Below, one piece after another: positions 8,634 to 17,421 of a stretch of 64,000 nucleotides of DNA. Every line of letters starts with the position of its first letter. Position 1 is the first letter of the stretch. The notes beneath the pieces were generated by a model. The model was not told where the DNA came from and made no database searches. It saw only the letters and a list, made by a program, of their open reading frames with translations. Both the position numbers and the translations under genes were made by a program. The stretch comes from Alkalihalophilus pseudofirmus OF4 (GTDB lineage Bacteria; Bacillota; Bacilli; Bacillales; Bacillaceae_D): NCBI RefSeq assembly GCF_000005825.2, contig NC_013791.2, forward strand, positions 682,001-746,000. The letters run 5' to 3'.

Positions 8634-10442
8634 ATGCAGCATACAGAGAAGAAAGCCCGATTTCATTATTCAACAGAACAAGTGATTGAAAAACCATTCA
8701 ACTGGTCACAAATGGCAAGGCTTTTAGGGTATATGAAGCCTTATGCTTGGACCCTTTTACCAAAAACGATATTTGTCATGCTACTAGCAACGGCAGTGAG
8801 ATTAGCCGTTCCTATCTTTATTGGGGTATATGCCTTAGACCGAGCCATTGCAACGAACGATCTCACTCTCGTTTATACGTACGCAGGAATTGTTCTCGCT
8901 CTGTACATCACTGCTTATGCAGCGAATGTCTTTCGAATTAGATGGATGAATGAACTAGGGCAGCATATTATTTATGATATTAGACAGGCATTATTTAAAC
9001 ATATTCAACGTTTGTCTCACCGTTTTTTTGACCAGCGTTCAGGAGGATCTATTCTAGTTCGAGTGGTCAATGACGTGAACTCGATGCAGGATCTATTTAC
9101 GAATGGTGTTGTTAACTTATTGATGGACATTATTATGCTCGTTGGAATTGTGATTATCTTATTTACACTTAGTCCCGAGCTTGCGGTTTTGATTCTCATT
9201 GTGTTGCCGATTATGTTCATCATTTCAACTAAATTGCGTAGAAAAATCCGCAGGTCTTGGCAGGTTGTGAGGGTGCGTCAATCAAAATTAAATTCTCATC
9301 TAAATGAGAGCATTCAAGGGATTCGCGTAACTCAAGCCTATTCTCAAGAAAAACAGAATATGGAATTTTTTGATCAAGTGAATACGGATAATTATGAAAG
9401 CTGGAAGACGGCTACGCGTATGAATGCACTATTTCGTCCTTTTGTTGAAATGGCAAGCTTGGTAGGTGCTGTTATTCTTATTTGGTATGGTGCCCACCTT
9501 TATCAAACGGGTGCCGTTACCATCGGGGTATTTGTTTCCTTTGCTTTTTACTTAGGCATGTTCTGGGAGCCGATCTCAAGACTCGGCCAAGTGTATAACC
9601 AGCTGTTAGTAGGGATGGCCTCATCGGAGAGGATCTTTGAATTCCTAGATGAAAAGCCGTCTGTACCTGAGGCCAAACATCCAAAGACCCTTAAGGGTGT
9701 AAAGGGTGAAATTGTTTTTGATCAAGTGGAATTTGCCTATGATGAGAAACGACGTGCTTTAAATGAAATCAACTTAACATTTAAAGCCGGCCAAACCATT
9801 GCGTTGGTTGGTCACACAGGGTCAGGTAAATCAACCATTGTCAATTTAATGAGCAGATTTTATGATCCAACAAAAGGCTCGATCACGTTAGATGGCGTTG
9901 ATTTACGAGATTTGAAGCTTGATGAATTAAGAACGAATGTTAGTTATGTCTTGCAAGATACGTTCATATTTGCTGGCACCATTATGGATAATATACGTTT
10001 CGGTAAGCCGCAAGCGACTGACGAGGAAGTCATGGCAGCAGCTAAAGCGATTGGTGCGCATTCCTTTATCGAGCGGTTGGATAAGGGCTATTTCACAGAG
10101 GTTGAAGAAAAAGGAAATGTCTTATCTGTTGGAGAGAGACAATTGCTCTCATTTGCCAGAGCATTACTTGCTGATCCGAAAATATTAATTTTAGATGAAG
10201 CTACGGCAAGTATTGATACAGAGACAGAGCTTAAAATACAAGCCGGTCTAAAAAAGCTTCTTCATAACCGTACTGCTGTAATGATTGCCCATCGACTATC
10301 AACGATAAGAGATGCTGACCATATTATTGTTCTTGATCATGGGAATGTGATAGAAGAAGGGACGCATAATTCACTGATGAGTCAAAGAGGAACGTACTTT
10401 GGCCTCGTTCAATCACAATATACTGCCATCACTTCTGAATAA
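8634..10442 (+). CDS. ABC exporter half-transporter, canonical Walker B subunit (YfiC-like)
   Basis: 602 residues with an N-terminal six-helix domain (about 45-330) and an ATPase domain. Walker A GHTGSGKS is at 393-400 and Walker B LILDE ends at Asp521-Glu522, so the catalytic Glu is present. The signature is LSVGE (497-501) instead of LSGGQ. In a heterodimer this altered signature faces the Walker motifs of the first subunit, leaving one consensus and one degenerate ATP site. Length fits YfiC (about 604). It starts 15 bases after the first subunit with an AAGGAGGTG site, then ends at a terminator, so the operon has two genes. Confidence 0.88.
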   Translation: MQHTEKKARFHYSTEQVIEKPFNWSQMARLLGYMKPYAWTLLPKTIFVMLLATAVRLAVPIFIGVYALDRAIATNDLTLVYTYAGIVLALYITAYAANVFRIRWMNELGQHIIYDIRQALFKHIQRLSHRFFDQRSGGSILVRVVNDVNSMQDLFTNGVVNLLMDIIMLVGIVIILFTLSPELAVLILIVLPIMFIISTKLRRKIRRSWQVVRVRQSKLNSHLNESIQGIRVTQAYSQEKQNMEFFDQVNTDNYESWKTATRMNALFRPFVEMASLVGAVILIWYGAHLYQTGAVTIGVFVSFAFYLGMFWEPISRLGQVYNQLLVGMASSERIFEFLDEKPSVPEAKHPKTLKGVKGEIVFDQVEFAYDEKRRALNEINLTFKAGQTIALVGHTGSGKSTIVNLMSRFYDPTKGSITLDGVDLRDLKLDELRTNVSYVLQDTFIFAGTIMDNIRFGKPQATDEEVMAAAKAIGAHSFIERLDKGYFTEVEEKGNVLSVGERQLLSFARALLADPKILILDEATASIDTETELKIQAGLKKLLHNRTAVMIAHRLSTIRDADHIIVLDHGNVIEEGTHNSLMSQRGTYFGLVQSQYTAITSE

Positions 10443-10450
10443 TTTAACTA

Positions 10451-10500
10451 GGCCTATGGATGAAATCATTTTGATGAAATCATTCGCAGGTCTTTTTTTA
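10451..10500 (+). terminator. Terminator of the exporter operon
   Basis: A long imperfect stem beginning GGCCTATGGATGA and returning as TCATTCGCAGGTC, with wobble pairs, followed by seven T. Confidence 0.7.
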
Positions 10501-10575
10501 TGCGAGCAGGAACATTTTTAAATTAACTGCTTTTCATGTACACTTTAGAAAAAAACATAAGGGAGTGCGTTGTAA

Positions 10576-11277
10576 GTGAACAATGCCCGAATTCTAATTG
10601 TTGAAGATGAAGCGAATATTGCTCGAGTCATAGAATTAGAGCTTGAACATGAAGGCTACGAAACAGAGATTGCAGCAGATGGACTAAGCGCACTAGAGCA
10701 GATTGAGCAAGGCGGATGGTCTTTGATCCTGCTAGATGTGATGCTGCCGCGATTAAGCGGAATGGAAGTGTTAAGAAGAATACGGAAGGAAGGGAATACG
10801 ACTCCAGTTATTATGTTAACGGCTCGCGATACCATAGTAGATAAAGTGATGGGCCTTGATCAAGGTGCAAATGATTATGTGACGAAGCCTTTTGAGATTG
10901 AAGAGCTGTTAGCACGCATAAGAGCCTGCCTCAGAACTCAACTCAGTACAAGCGGTACACATCTTGATGAAGGTGAATTAACGTTAGCTGATTTGTATGT
11001 AAATGAACGAACACGAGAAATTAAACGCGGAGAAACAACGATTGAGCTTACTCCGCGGGAATTTGATTTACTTGTCTATTTGCTGCGGCATCCCGAGCAG
11101 GTAATGACAAGAGAGCAAATTTTAGAACATGTATGGGGATTTGATTATTTTGGTGATACGAATGTTGTCGATGTCTATATCCGCTATATGAGACAGAAGC
11201 TCGATAAGCCATTTGATGCTCCTCTCATTCATACGGTCAGAGGGGTCGGCTATGTAATGAAGGAATCCGTTACATGA
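10576..11277 (+). CDS. OmpR-family response regulator (YkoG-like)
   Basis: 233 residues. The receiver domain (about 4-118) has the acidic pair VEDE, phosphoacceptor Asp54 in LLDVMLP, the MLTARD switch segment and Lys in VTKPF. A winged-helix domain (about 135-230) ends HTVRGVGYVM. The start is GTG at 10576 behind GGGAGTG. It overlaps the sensor kinase gene by 4 bases (ATGA), so translation is probably coupled. The pair followed by two PepSY genes is the gene order of B. subtilis ykoGH-ykoIJ; I infer that relationship from order and domains. Confidence 0.9.
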   Translation: MNNARILIVEDEANIARVIELELEHEGYETEIAADGLSALEQIEQGGWSLILLDVMLPRLSGMEVLRRIRKEGNTTPVIMLTARDTIVDKVMGLDQGANDYVTKPFEIEELLARIRACLRTQLSTSGTHLDEGELTLADLYVNERTREIKRGETTIELTPREFDLLVYLLRHPEQVMTREQILEHVWGFDYFGDTNVVDVYIRYMRQKLDKPFDAPLIHTVRGVGYVMKESVT

Positions 11278-12656
11278 GTATATCAAAGCGAATCACTCTT
11301 TTTTCAACGGGCTTTTTGTTCCTATTGCTTGTATTAGTAAATGGAAGTATCTATTTTTTGTTCCAACAATTTTCCACTAATGCTGAACTAGAAAGAATGC
11401 AGGCGCAATTGCAAACAATTGCTGAATCGGCCCAGGGGAGCCAATCGGATCTATGGCTTACATCCTATGGTACGGGAGATGGCATGCTTCGTGTGATCCG
11501 TGAAGACGGCTCATCTGCCTTAACTGTCACAAAAGAGCCTGATCTACGATTAATCCCTGCAGAGTACAGTAATCGAGAGAGCGGAGAAGTGATAAATTAT
11601 CAAGAACAGAGCTACTCCCTTAACCGGTTTCCGATCATTTGGGTTGATGGTTCGATTGTTTCTTTAGAATTGATTCATCCGCTTACTACACTTGAATCAA
11701 CTCTTTCTACCCTTAGAATCGTTTTGATGATTGCATCAGTCTTAATCCTTATCCCTGCTTATTTCGCAGGAAGGGCACTGGACCGCATCATTTTAATGCC
11801 AGTTCAAACGTTAATAAACACTATGCAAGGTATTAGAGGGAGCGGGGCTTTTCAGAAGATAGATATTAAGCCTGACGCTAAAGATGAATTGGCTCAAATG
11901 AGTCATACCTTTAATGAGATGATGGAGCTGTTAGAAGAAAATTATGATAAACAGCAGCGTTTTGTCTCAGATGCCTCTCATGAGCTCCGAACCCCTCTCA
12001 CAGTGATCGAAAGTTATGCAAGCCTCCTAAAAAGATGGGGTATGAAGAAGCCTGACCTGTTAGAAGAAGCTGTAGATGCAATCTATGATGAGTCCCAGCG
12101 GATGAAAGGCTTAACAAAACAGATGCTGGCCCTTGCTACAGGAGAACCAGATAAAACCGTCACTCTTCAGCAAATAGACCTTGTAAAGTCGGCCGAAGAT
12201 ACAGCGAAACGGCTTAGGCAAGCATATCGTAGAGAGATCGTTGTCACAGCTAATGAGAAGCCCATCTATATACTCGGTGATCCAGAGCGAATCAAACAGC
12301 TTCTATTTATATTTGTTGAGAATGGATTGAAATACAGCGATGATGACATTAGGATCACGCTTGATCAGAAGATAAATAATGTTGTACTCTCTATTCAAGA
12401 TAAAGGAATTGGTATCCCGAAAGATGATATCCCAAATGTATTCGAACGTTTCTTTAGAGTGGATAAGGCTAGAAGCAGGCAGACGGGCGGAAGTGGTTTA
12501 GGTTTGTCCATTGCCAAAGCAATTATTGACGCGCACGGAGCAAAAGTAGATGTTCAAAGTGAAGAAGGAAAAGGGACGACATTTAGAATCTTCTTTTCAC
12601 AAGTCAATGAAAAACAAAGTGAAAAACAAAGTGGAGGTGAAAAGGTGGATGAGTAA
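11274..12656 (+). CDS. Sensor histidine kinase (YkoH-like)
   Basis: 460 residues. A TM helix near 8-30, an extracytoplasmic sensor region (about 31-145), a second TM helix (about 148-168), a HAMP linker, and a HisKA domain with His236 in DASHELRTPLT follow in order. The HATPase domain shows the N box FVENGLKYS, G1 DKGIGIP, F box VFERFFRV and G2 GGSGLGLSIAKAI. It phosphorylates the adjacent regulator. The C-terminal tail is Lys/Gln rich and overlaps the start of the next gene by 8 bases. The stimulus is unknown; downstream PepSY proteins suggest an envelope signal. Confidence 0.9.
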   Translation: MSISKRITLFSTGFLFLLLVLVNGSIYFLFQQFSTNAELERMQAQLQTIAESAQGSQSDLWLTSYGTGDGMLRVIREDGSSALTVTKEPDLRLIPAEYSNRESGEVINYQEQSYSLNRFPIIWVDGSIVSLELIHPLTTLESTLSTLRIVLMIASVLILIPAYFAGRALDRIILMPVQTLINTMQGIRGSGAFQKIDIKPDAKDELAQMSHTFNEMMELLEENYDKQQRFVSDASHELRTPLTVIESYASLLKRWGMKKPDLLEEAVDAIYDESQRMKGLTKQMLALATGEPDKTVTLQQIDLVKSAEDTAKRLRQAYRREIVVTANEKPIYILGDPERIKQLLFIFVENGLKYSDDDIRITLDQKINNVVLSIQDKGIGIPKDDIPNVFERFFRVDKARSRQTGGSGLGLSIAKAIIDAHGAKVDVQSEEGKGTTFRIFFSQVNEKQSEKQSGGEKVDE

Positions 12657-13416
12657 GAAATATAAGTGGATCGCAGCAGGCGCTGTCTGTATTGTGGTGA
12701 TTGGATTAGGTATGTTTATGATGCAGCCGGCAGAAGCTTCAATGGATGAAGAAGAAGTCCGGGAGCTGATAGGATCCCAGTTTGGAGGCACGATCAGTTC
12801 AGTAAACAAAACGTTAGCTGATGGAACAAGTGTCTTTGAAATTGAATTGTTATCAGATGGCGGTATTTATTTGATTATAGTTGATGCGGCTTCGGGAGAT
12901 ATTTTATCGTTAGAACAAACCGTCGCAAGAGAAGAGATAGGAAGCCCAGGTTCAACTGATGAGGCCGAGAAACTAACTGTAGAAGAAGTGAAAAGTCTGG
13001 TAAAAGAAGAGTATGGTGAGGAGGCGGTTATCTCAAGTGTTGACCTTGTTGATGGAGCAGAATCAGAAGACTCTTCCTATGAAGTGATTATGCAGGAGGG
13101 TGCAGGGGAGTCTCGATTGATTATTAATGCTGTAACGGGAGAGACAATCAGTTACTCTCTAGTAGATGAAGGAGAGCATCCAGGTGCTTCTAGCAATCAA
13201 AATAATGAGAGAAAAGCTGAACCTATTGGAGAAGCGGAAGCCTCACGAATTGCCCTTTCAAAAGTAACGGGAGAAGTAGATGATGTCGACCTTGAGGAAA
13301 AAGATGGCCGCCTTTATTATGAAGTTGAAGTCGAAAATGACGCAGAAGGCTATGATGCCTATGTTTGGATTGATGCATTAACCGGAGAAGTAGTAAATAT
13401 CATATGGGAAGATTAA
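12649..13416 (+). CDS. Membrane-anchored protein with three PepSY-type repeats
   Basis: 255 residues from ATG 12649. I chose this start because GGAGGTGA lies at 12633-12640, eight bases upstream; the frame is open further upstream but without a site. One N-terminal TM helix or uncleaved signal (residues 5-25, ending near AEA) precedes three divergent PepSY repeats, each ending in a pattern like VDAATGDIL or IDALTGEVV. PepSY domains are thought to inhibit or modulate secreted peptidases or to bind ligands near the wall. It is translationally coupled to the kinase gene, so it may be an accessory sensor or a target. Confidence 0.82.
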   Translation: MSKKYKWIAAGAVCIVVIGLGMFMMQPAEASMDEEEVRELIGSQFGGTISSVNKTLADGTSVFEIELLSDGGIYLIIVDAASGDILSLEQTVAREEIGSPGSTDEAEKLTVEEVKSLVKEEYGEEAVISSVDLVDGAESEDSSYEVIMQEGAGESRLIINAVTGETISYSLVDEGEHPGASSNQNNERKAEPIGEAEASRIALSKVTGEVDDVDLEEKDGRLYYEVEVENDAEGYDAYVWIDALTGEVVNIIWED

Positions 13417-13447
13417 AAGGTCCGGCTAGATGCCGGGCTTTTTGTTT
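13416..13447 (+). terminator. Terminator after the kinase-PepSY operon
   Basis: AAGGTCCGGC and GCCGGGCTTT form a stem around a short loop, followed by T-rich sequence, directly at the stop codon. Confidence 0.8.
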
Positions 13448-13512
13448 TCTCATGGATTCTCATCAATTTCTCATTTTCCTTTAAGGGTGTTTTCATTTCG
13501 TGTGTATATGAT
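13447..13512 (+). promoter_or_regulatory. Phased TTCTCAT direct repeats upstream of a PepSY gene promoter
   Basis: TTCTCAT occurs at 13447-13453, 13457-13463 and 13468-13474, so with 10- and 11-base periods, and a related TTTTCAT lies at 13491-13497. A TATGAT box is at 13507-13512. Direct repeats about one helical turn apart are the usual operator form for OmpR-family regulators. The inference is that the upstream response regulator activates the PepSY gene at 13567. Confidence 0.5.
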
Positions 13513-13566
13513 TAAGGCATAAAGAAAACACACAAACAAAAAACACACTAAAAGGAGAGATTCATA

Positions 13567-14406
13567 ATGAAAAAGTGGGTAGCCATTTTCTCAAGTGCTT
13601 TATTAGCTGGAGGTGCTGCAGTAGGAGTTTCTGCTTCTGATGCTGGTAAGTTCGTTTCATATGAAAATACGGTAGCAACAAACACTGAAACCGTAACAGA
13701 AAAGGATGACAATCAAGCCAAAGATCAGATTACAAAAGAAGAAGCAGTTAAAGCAGCGCAAGCTATTTTAGGTGGCTCTGTAAAAGAAGTAGAGCTTGAC
13801 CGTGAAGAGGGGAAGCTTATCTATGAAGTTGAATTATATTTCAACGGAAACGATTATGACTTTGATATTGATGCGATCACAGGTGATGTTTTATCGATTG
13901 ATGATGATCTTCTAAAAACTCCAGTGAAAAATCAAATGAAGGTAAATGTAGGTGAAGCCAAAAGAGAGGCTCTTTCCCTATTTGATAAAGCGGGAATAAA
14001 AGATGTAGAGCTAGAAATGAAAGATGGTCGCTTTGTATACGAAATTGAAGTGAAGGTTGCAGGAGAAGATGGAGACGTCTACATTGATGCAACAACAGGT
14101 GAGGTGCTGTACATTGAAGAGGATATTCGTAATAAAGCAATCAGTCAGGGGGCTAATGTGGACCATAAAGAAAGGAGCAGCCAAGAGTCAACGAATAAGT
14201 CTGATCACGACTCTATAAAGATCACAAAAGAACAAGCAGTTAAAACCGCACTAAATCACGTAGGAGGGGGCACGATTGATGAGGTTGAATTAGATCGTGA
14301 GGATGGAATCTTAGTCTATGAAATTGAGATTGAACAAGATGGCCAAGAAGTAGAAGTAGACGTTGATGCAGCAACAGGTGAAATAGTATCTGTCGACTGG
14401 GATTAA
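13567..14406 (+). CDS. Secreted protein with three PepSY repeats (YkoI-like)
   Basis: 279 residues. A cleavable signal peptide is likely (MKKWVAIFSSALLAGGAAVG, cleavage near Ala23). Three PepSY repeats follow, at about 55-115, 125-180 and 215-279, each with the ITKEEAVKAA or similar helix, a VELDREDG-like strand and an IDAITGDVLSID-type end. The mature part is strongly acidic. AAAGGAGA precedes the ATG. It has its own promoter region with phased repeats and its own terminator, separating it from the kinase operon while keeping it next to it. Confidence 0.85.
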   Translation: MKKWVAIFSSALLAGGAAVGVSASDAGKFVSYENTVATNTETVTEKDDNQAKDQITKEEAVKAAQAILGGSVKEVELDREEGKLIYEVELYFNGNDYDFDIDAITGDVLSIDDDLLKTPVKNQMKVNVGEAKREALSLFDKAGIKDVELEMKDGRFVYEIEVKVAGEDGDVYIDATTGEVLYIEEDIRNKAISQGANVDHKERSSQESTNKSDHDSIKITKEQAVKTALNHVGGGTIDEVELDREDGILVYEIEIEQDGQEVEVDVDAATGEIVSVDWD

Positions 14407-14422
14407 TTATAAGAAGGGTTTT

Positions 14423-14460
14423 AGAGAGTTGCCTCATATTAGTGGGCAGCTCTCTTGTTT
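14423..14460 (+). terminator. Terminator of the secreted PepSY gene
   Basis: An 11-bp stem (14423-14433 with 14445-14455, one G-U pair), then TTGTTTG. Confidence 0.75.
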
Positions 14461-14467
14461 GTTAGGA

Positions 14468-14624
14468 GTGACGCAATTAGTTAATAGAGGAATATAAATC
14501 TGCTTGTCAGTGACGTATATACAGGTTAAATAGGCGCAATAACAGGAGAAGGACGCAATAAAGCATGCTACTGACGCAATAATTGAATCAATCAGCACAA
14601 ACACCTTTAAGGCCAACGCATAAA
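14468..14624. repeat. Cluster of short GACGCAATAA repeats
   Basis: GACGCAATAA or close variants occur at 14470-14479 (GACGCAATTA), 14533-14542 (GGCGCAATAA), 14552-14561, 14573-14582 and 14615-14624 (AACGCATAAA). The middle three start 19 and 21 bases apart. No coding frame or longer structure accounts for them. The rest of the 14407-14770 gap shows nothing further that I can support. Confidence 0.55.
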
Positions 14625-14770
14625 CATCTTGAATGGACAATTAAAGCAGCAGCACAGTCACAGTTGGCAGCAAAACTGCTTTATTTGCTGAGGATTGTCA
14701 TATTTAGGCAGGAGTTTATCCTTTTATAGCTAATCTCTATAATAAGCTTATTAAATTAGGGGATGATCGG

Positions 14771-15268
14771 ATGATTCGGCAAGCAGAAGTGAGAGATGCA
14801 AAAGAAATACAGAGCATTGCAGAAATAACATGGAAGCACACCTATAAACGTTTATATTCTATGGACATTATAGAGAATTTTCTTCAAAAAGCGTATGAGA
14901 TTGAGAGGTTAAAAAAATCAATTCAAATCTGCTCAGAACGGAATGATTGTGGATTTATAGTAGCAGAAGACGTGGGACAGTGTGTAGGTTTCGCGCAAGC
15001 TGTTCCTTATTTAGATGGGCTGGAATTATCAAGAATATACATTTTACCGGACTCACAGCGAAAAGGACTTGGTCAGTTATTAGTAAATAAAATAATTGAT
15101 ATTGCCAAGGCTGCACACAAACCTCACTTGTATGTATATGTAGAAAAGGAAAATGAGGATGCGAGGGCTTTTTATGAACGAGAAGGGTTTCATACGATCG
15201 ATGAGATTGAAGATTCTGCGCTCGGTGTGAAAAGCACACTCGTAAAATGTCAGAAGCAAGTATCCTAA
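14771..15268 (+). CDS. GNAT-family N-acetyltransferase
   Basis: 165 residues forming one GNAT domain that transfers an acetyl group from acetyl-CoA. The acetyl-CoA pyrophosphate loop is QRKGLGQLL (motif A, about residues 97-105) after the strand LSRIYILPDS, and motif B is visible as ARAFYEREGFHTI. AGGGGATGA precedes the ATG. The substrate is not evident. Neighbours are unrelated. Confidence 0.85.
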   Translation: MIRQAEVRDAKEIQSIAEITWKHTYKRLYSMDIIENFLQKAYEIERLKKSIQICSERNDCGFIVAEDVGQCVGFAQAVPYLDGLELSRIYILPDSQRKGLGQLLVNKIIDIAKAAHKPHLYVYVEKENEDARAFYEREGFHTIDEIEDSALGVKSTLVKCQKQVS

Positions 15269-15340
15269 TAGTCTATGACTGCTAAGAGGTAACTAATTTG
15301 GAAACCTTTGTAGTTTGTTGAAAAGAAACACCTCTTCACA

Positions 15341-15349
15341 TGGTATAAT
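15341..15349 (+). promoter_or_regulatory. Extended -10 promoter of the GGDEF-EAL gene
   Basis: TGGTATAAT at 15341-15349 is a perfect extended -10 element. TTGAAA lies 20 bases upstream, too far to be a normal -35. Confidence 0.55.
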
Positions 15350-15382
15350 AGTACTGCATGAAAGTCATAAGGAGGGGTGTAG

Positions 15383-17353
15383 GTGATACAGGAGAAATGG
15401 GATGCCATTTTAAACATATGTAACGACCTAGAATTACCAGTAGCGATTTTCTCAGAAACTCATAAAATCCTTACATATAACAGCTACACCGAAAAGGTAA
15501 TGTTTCACCCGCAAAAACAGCTCGCTGCTATACTTGCACAATTGCCAAACGAGACAAATCAATTAACGAAACAGAATATGAAAATTCAGGGACAAGATTA
15601 TATCGTTTATAAAAATAAACTGAATACCGCCTCGCGTGAATCATATTTATTATTTTATCCAACTGATCAGCGCACTGAATTGATGAATGAGATTGAAGAG
15701 CAGCTAGAACAGCTCGTAAATACTAGGTTTGAAGGCACCTTAATTCATGACCAAGGAAAGATTATCAGTGTAGATGAAGAATCGGCTGTTTTATTTGGTT
15801 ACACACGTAAGGAATTGATTCATTTATCTGTCTTTGAACTAATTTCACCGGAGGATTGGATCAAAGCACAGGATGCAATTGTGAATGGATTAATCGAACC
15901 TTTTGAACTAAGGGCACTTCATAAAGATGGGACAACCATTCATATAGAGGTGCAGGGTCGTCCCTACCCGTATAAGAAAAAAAAGGTACGTCTTGTTTCG
16001 ATACGAAATATTACTGAACGAAAAAAACAAGAAGAACAGATTACATACTTAGCCTATCATGATGAAGTGACAGGTTTATTAAATAGAAGAGCCTTTCAAG
16101 AGCGGATGAAAGAGCAGTTAAATGCATTGAAAAGCGACGAATCTGTCGTTGTCGCAACAATCGGATTAAACCGGTTAAAAACGGTAAATGATGCCATGGG
16201 AATTGAGGCAGGAAATCGTCTTGTAAAAGAAGTGAGCCACCTATTGAATGAAAAGTGTCTCCCGCGTATTCACCTAGCTCGATTGGGCAGCGATGAGTTC
16301 ATCCTTTCATTTATCGAAAGTAATCCACAAGATGCTGTCATTCCTTTTATTAATAATATTTTGGAGTGCTTCAATGAACCTTTGCAGCTCGATGAATTCT
16401 ATTTTCATGTTAATTTAAGCGTAGGGCTGAGTATCTCATCTAATGCTTTAATTGATGTGAATGAATTAATTAGACAAGCAGAAGTTGCCCTGCACACGAT
16501 CAAAGATTCTACACATGGTTCTATTCAATTTTATGAAAAGGAAATGAGCACAGGCTCGATCCGTGAAATGATTATTGAAAACGAACTCCGCCATGCGATA
16601 GCTAAAAATGAATTTACACTTGTGTTTCACCCGCAGGCCTGCCTTGAAAGTGGAGATTTATCTGGTGTGGAGGCCTTGCTGCGTTGGAAGAGTTCTGCTT
16701 TAGGAATGGTGTCTCCTTTTGAATTTATTGAAGTGGCAGAAAAAACGGGCTTAATTATTCCAATTGGGAAATGGGTTATTGAGCAAGCCTGTCACTATGC
16801 CTTGCAGTTAGAAAGGGAGTTAGGGCGTCCGGTTAAAATGGCTGTTAATTTATCACCGGTTCAATTTGTACAGCCAAACCTTGTTGAGATCATCACTAAT
16901 GCTCTAGAAGAAGCCGGGTTAAATGCCTCTTCACTTGAACTTGAAATCACAGAATCTGTGGCAATGGAGGATGAGGCTCATGTGATGGAGAAGCTGACTG
17001 CTTTACGTGAGCTAGGAGTCCATGTGTCGATCGATGATTTTGGAACAGGTTATTCATCCTTACAGTATCTAAGTCAGTATCCGATTGATAAGTTGAAAAT
17101 TGATAAATCATTTTTGCGAGTGCAAACAAATACAAATCAAACGATTATAAAATCGATTGTCTCAATGGGTCATAATATGGGGATGAAAGTGATAGCGGAA
17201 GGCGTAGAGTCTTATGATCATGTAGCGCTGCTTAGAAGTCTCGACTGTGATGAGATGCAAGGGTTTGTATGGACAAAGCCTCTTCCATTTACTGAACTAA
17301 TCACAAAATTAACGAGTGAAGGCAGGTTTCCTCTAGATATAGTTAAAAATTGA
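15383..17353 (+). CDS. PAS-GGDEF-EAL protein, probable c-di-GMP phosphodiesterase
   Basis: 656 residues, no clear TM helix. Order: a divergent N-terminal sensor (about 1-105), a PAS domain (about 110-225, ending RNITERK), a GGDEF domain (about 228-390) and an EAL domain (about 400-650). The GGDEF domain looks degenerate: GSDEF at 302-306 and GLNRLK where active enzymes have a D-x-D metal pair. The EAL domain keeps its set: EALLRW (Glu430), NLSPVQF, EITES, IDDFGTGYSSL, LKIDKSF, EGVE and QGFVWTKPLP. Most likely it hydrolyses c-di-GMP, perhaps with GTP or a PAS ligand as regulator. Start GTG at 15383 behind GGAGGGG. Confidence 0.88.
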   Translation: MIQEKWDAILNICNDLELPVAIFSETHKILTYNSYTEKVMFHPQKQLAAILAQLPNETNQLTKQNMKIQGQDYIVYKNKLNTASRESYLLFYPTDQRTELMNEIEEQLEQLVNTRFEGTLIHDQGKIISVDEESAVLFGYTRKELIHLSVFELISPEDWIKAQDAIVNGLIEPFELRALHKDGTTIHIEVQGRPYPYKKKKVRLVSIRNITERKKQEEQITYLAYHDEVTGLLNRRAFQERMKEQLNALKSDESVVVATIGLNRLKTVNDAMGIEAGNRLVKEVSHLLNEKCLPRIHLARLGSDEFILSFIESNPQDAVIPFINNILECFNEPLQLDEFYFHVNLSVGLSISSNALIDVNELIRQAEVALHTIKDSTHGSIQFYEKEMSTGSIREMIIENELRHAIAKNEFTLVFHPQACLESGDLSGVEALLRWKSSALGMVSPFEFIEVAEKTGLIIPIGKWVIEQACHYALQLERELGRPVKMAVNLSPVQFVQPNLVEIITNALEEAGLNASSLELEITESVAMEDEAHVMEKLTALRELGVHVSIDDFGTGYSSLQYLSQYPIDKLKIDKSFLRVQTNTNQTIIKSIVSMGHNMGMKVIAEGVESYDHVALLRSLDCDEMQGFVWTKPLPFTELITKLTSEGRFPLDIVKN

Positions 17354-17421
17354 TTGACATTTCTAATAAATCAGATACTATTGAACTATTATCCAAATAT
17401 AAAATGTTAGAGGTGTCACAT

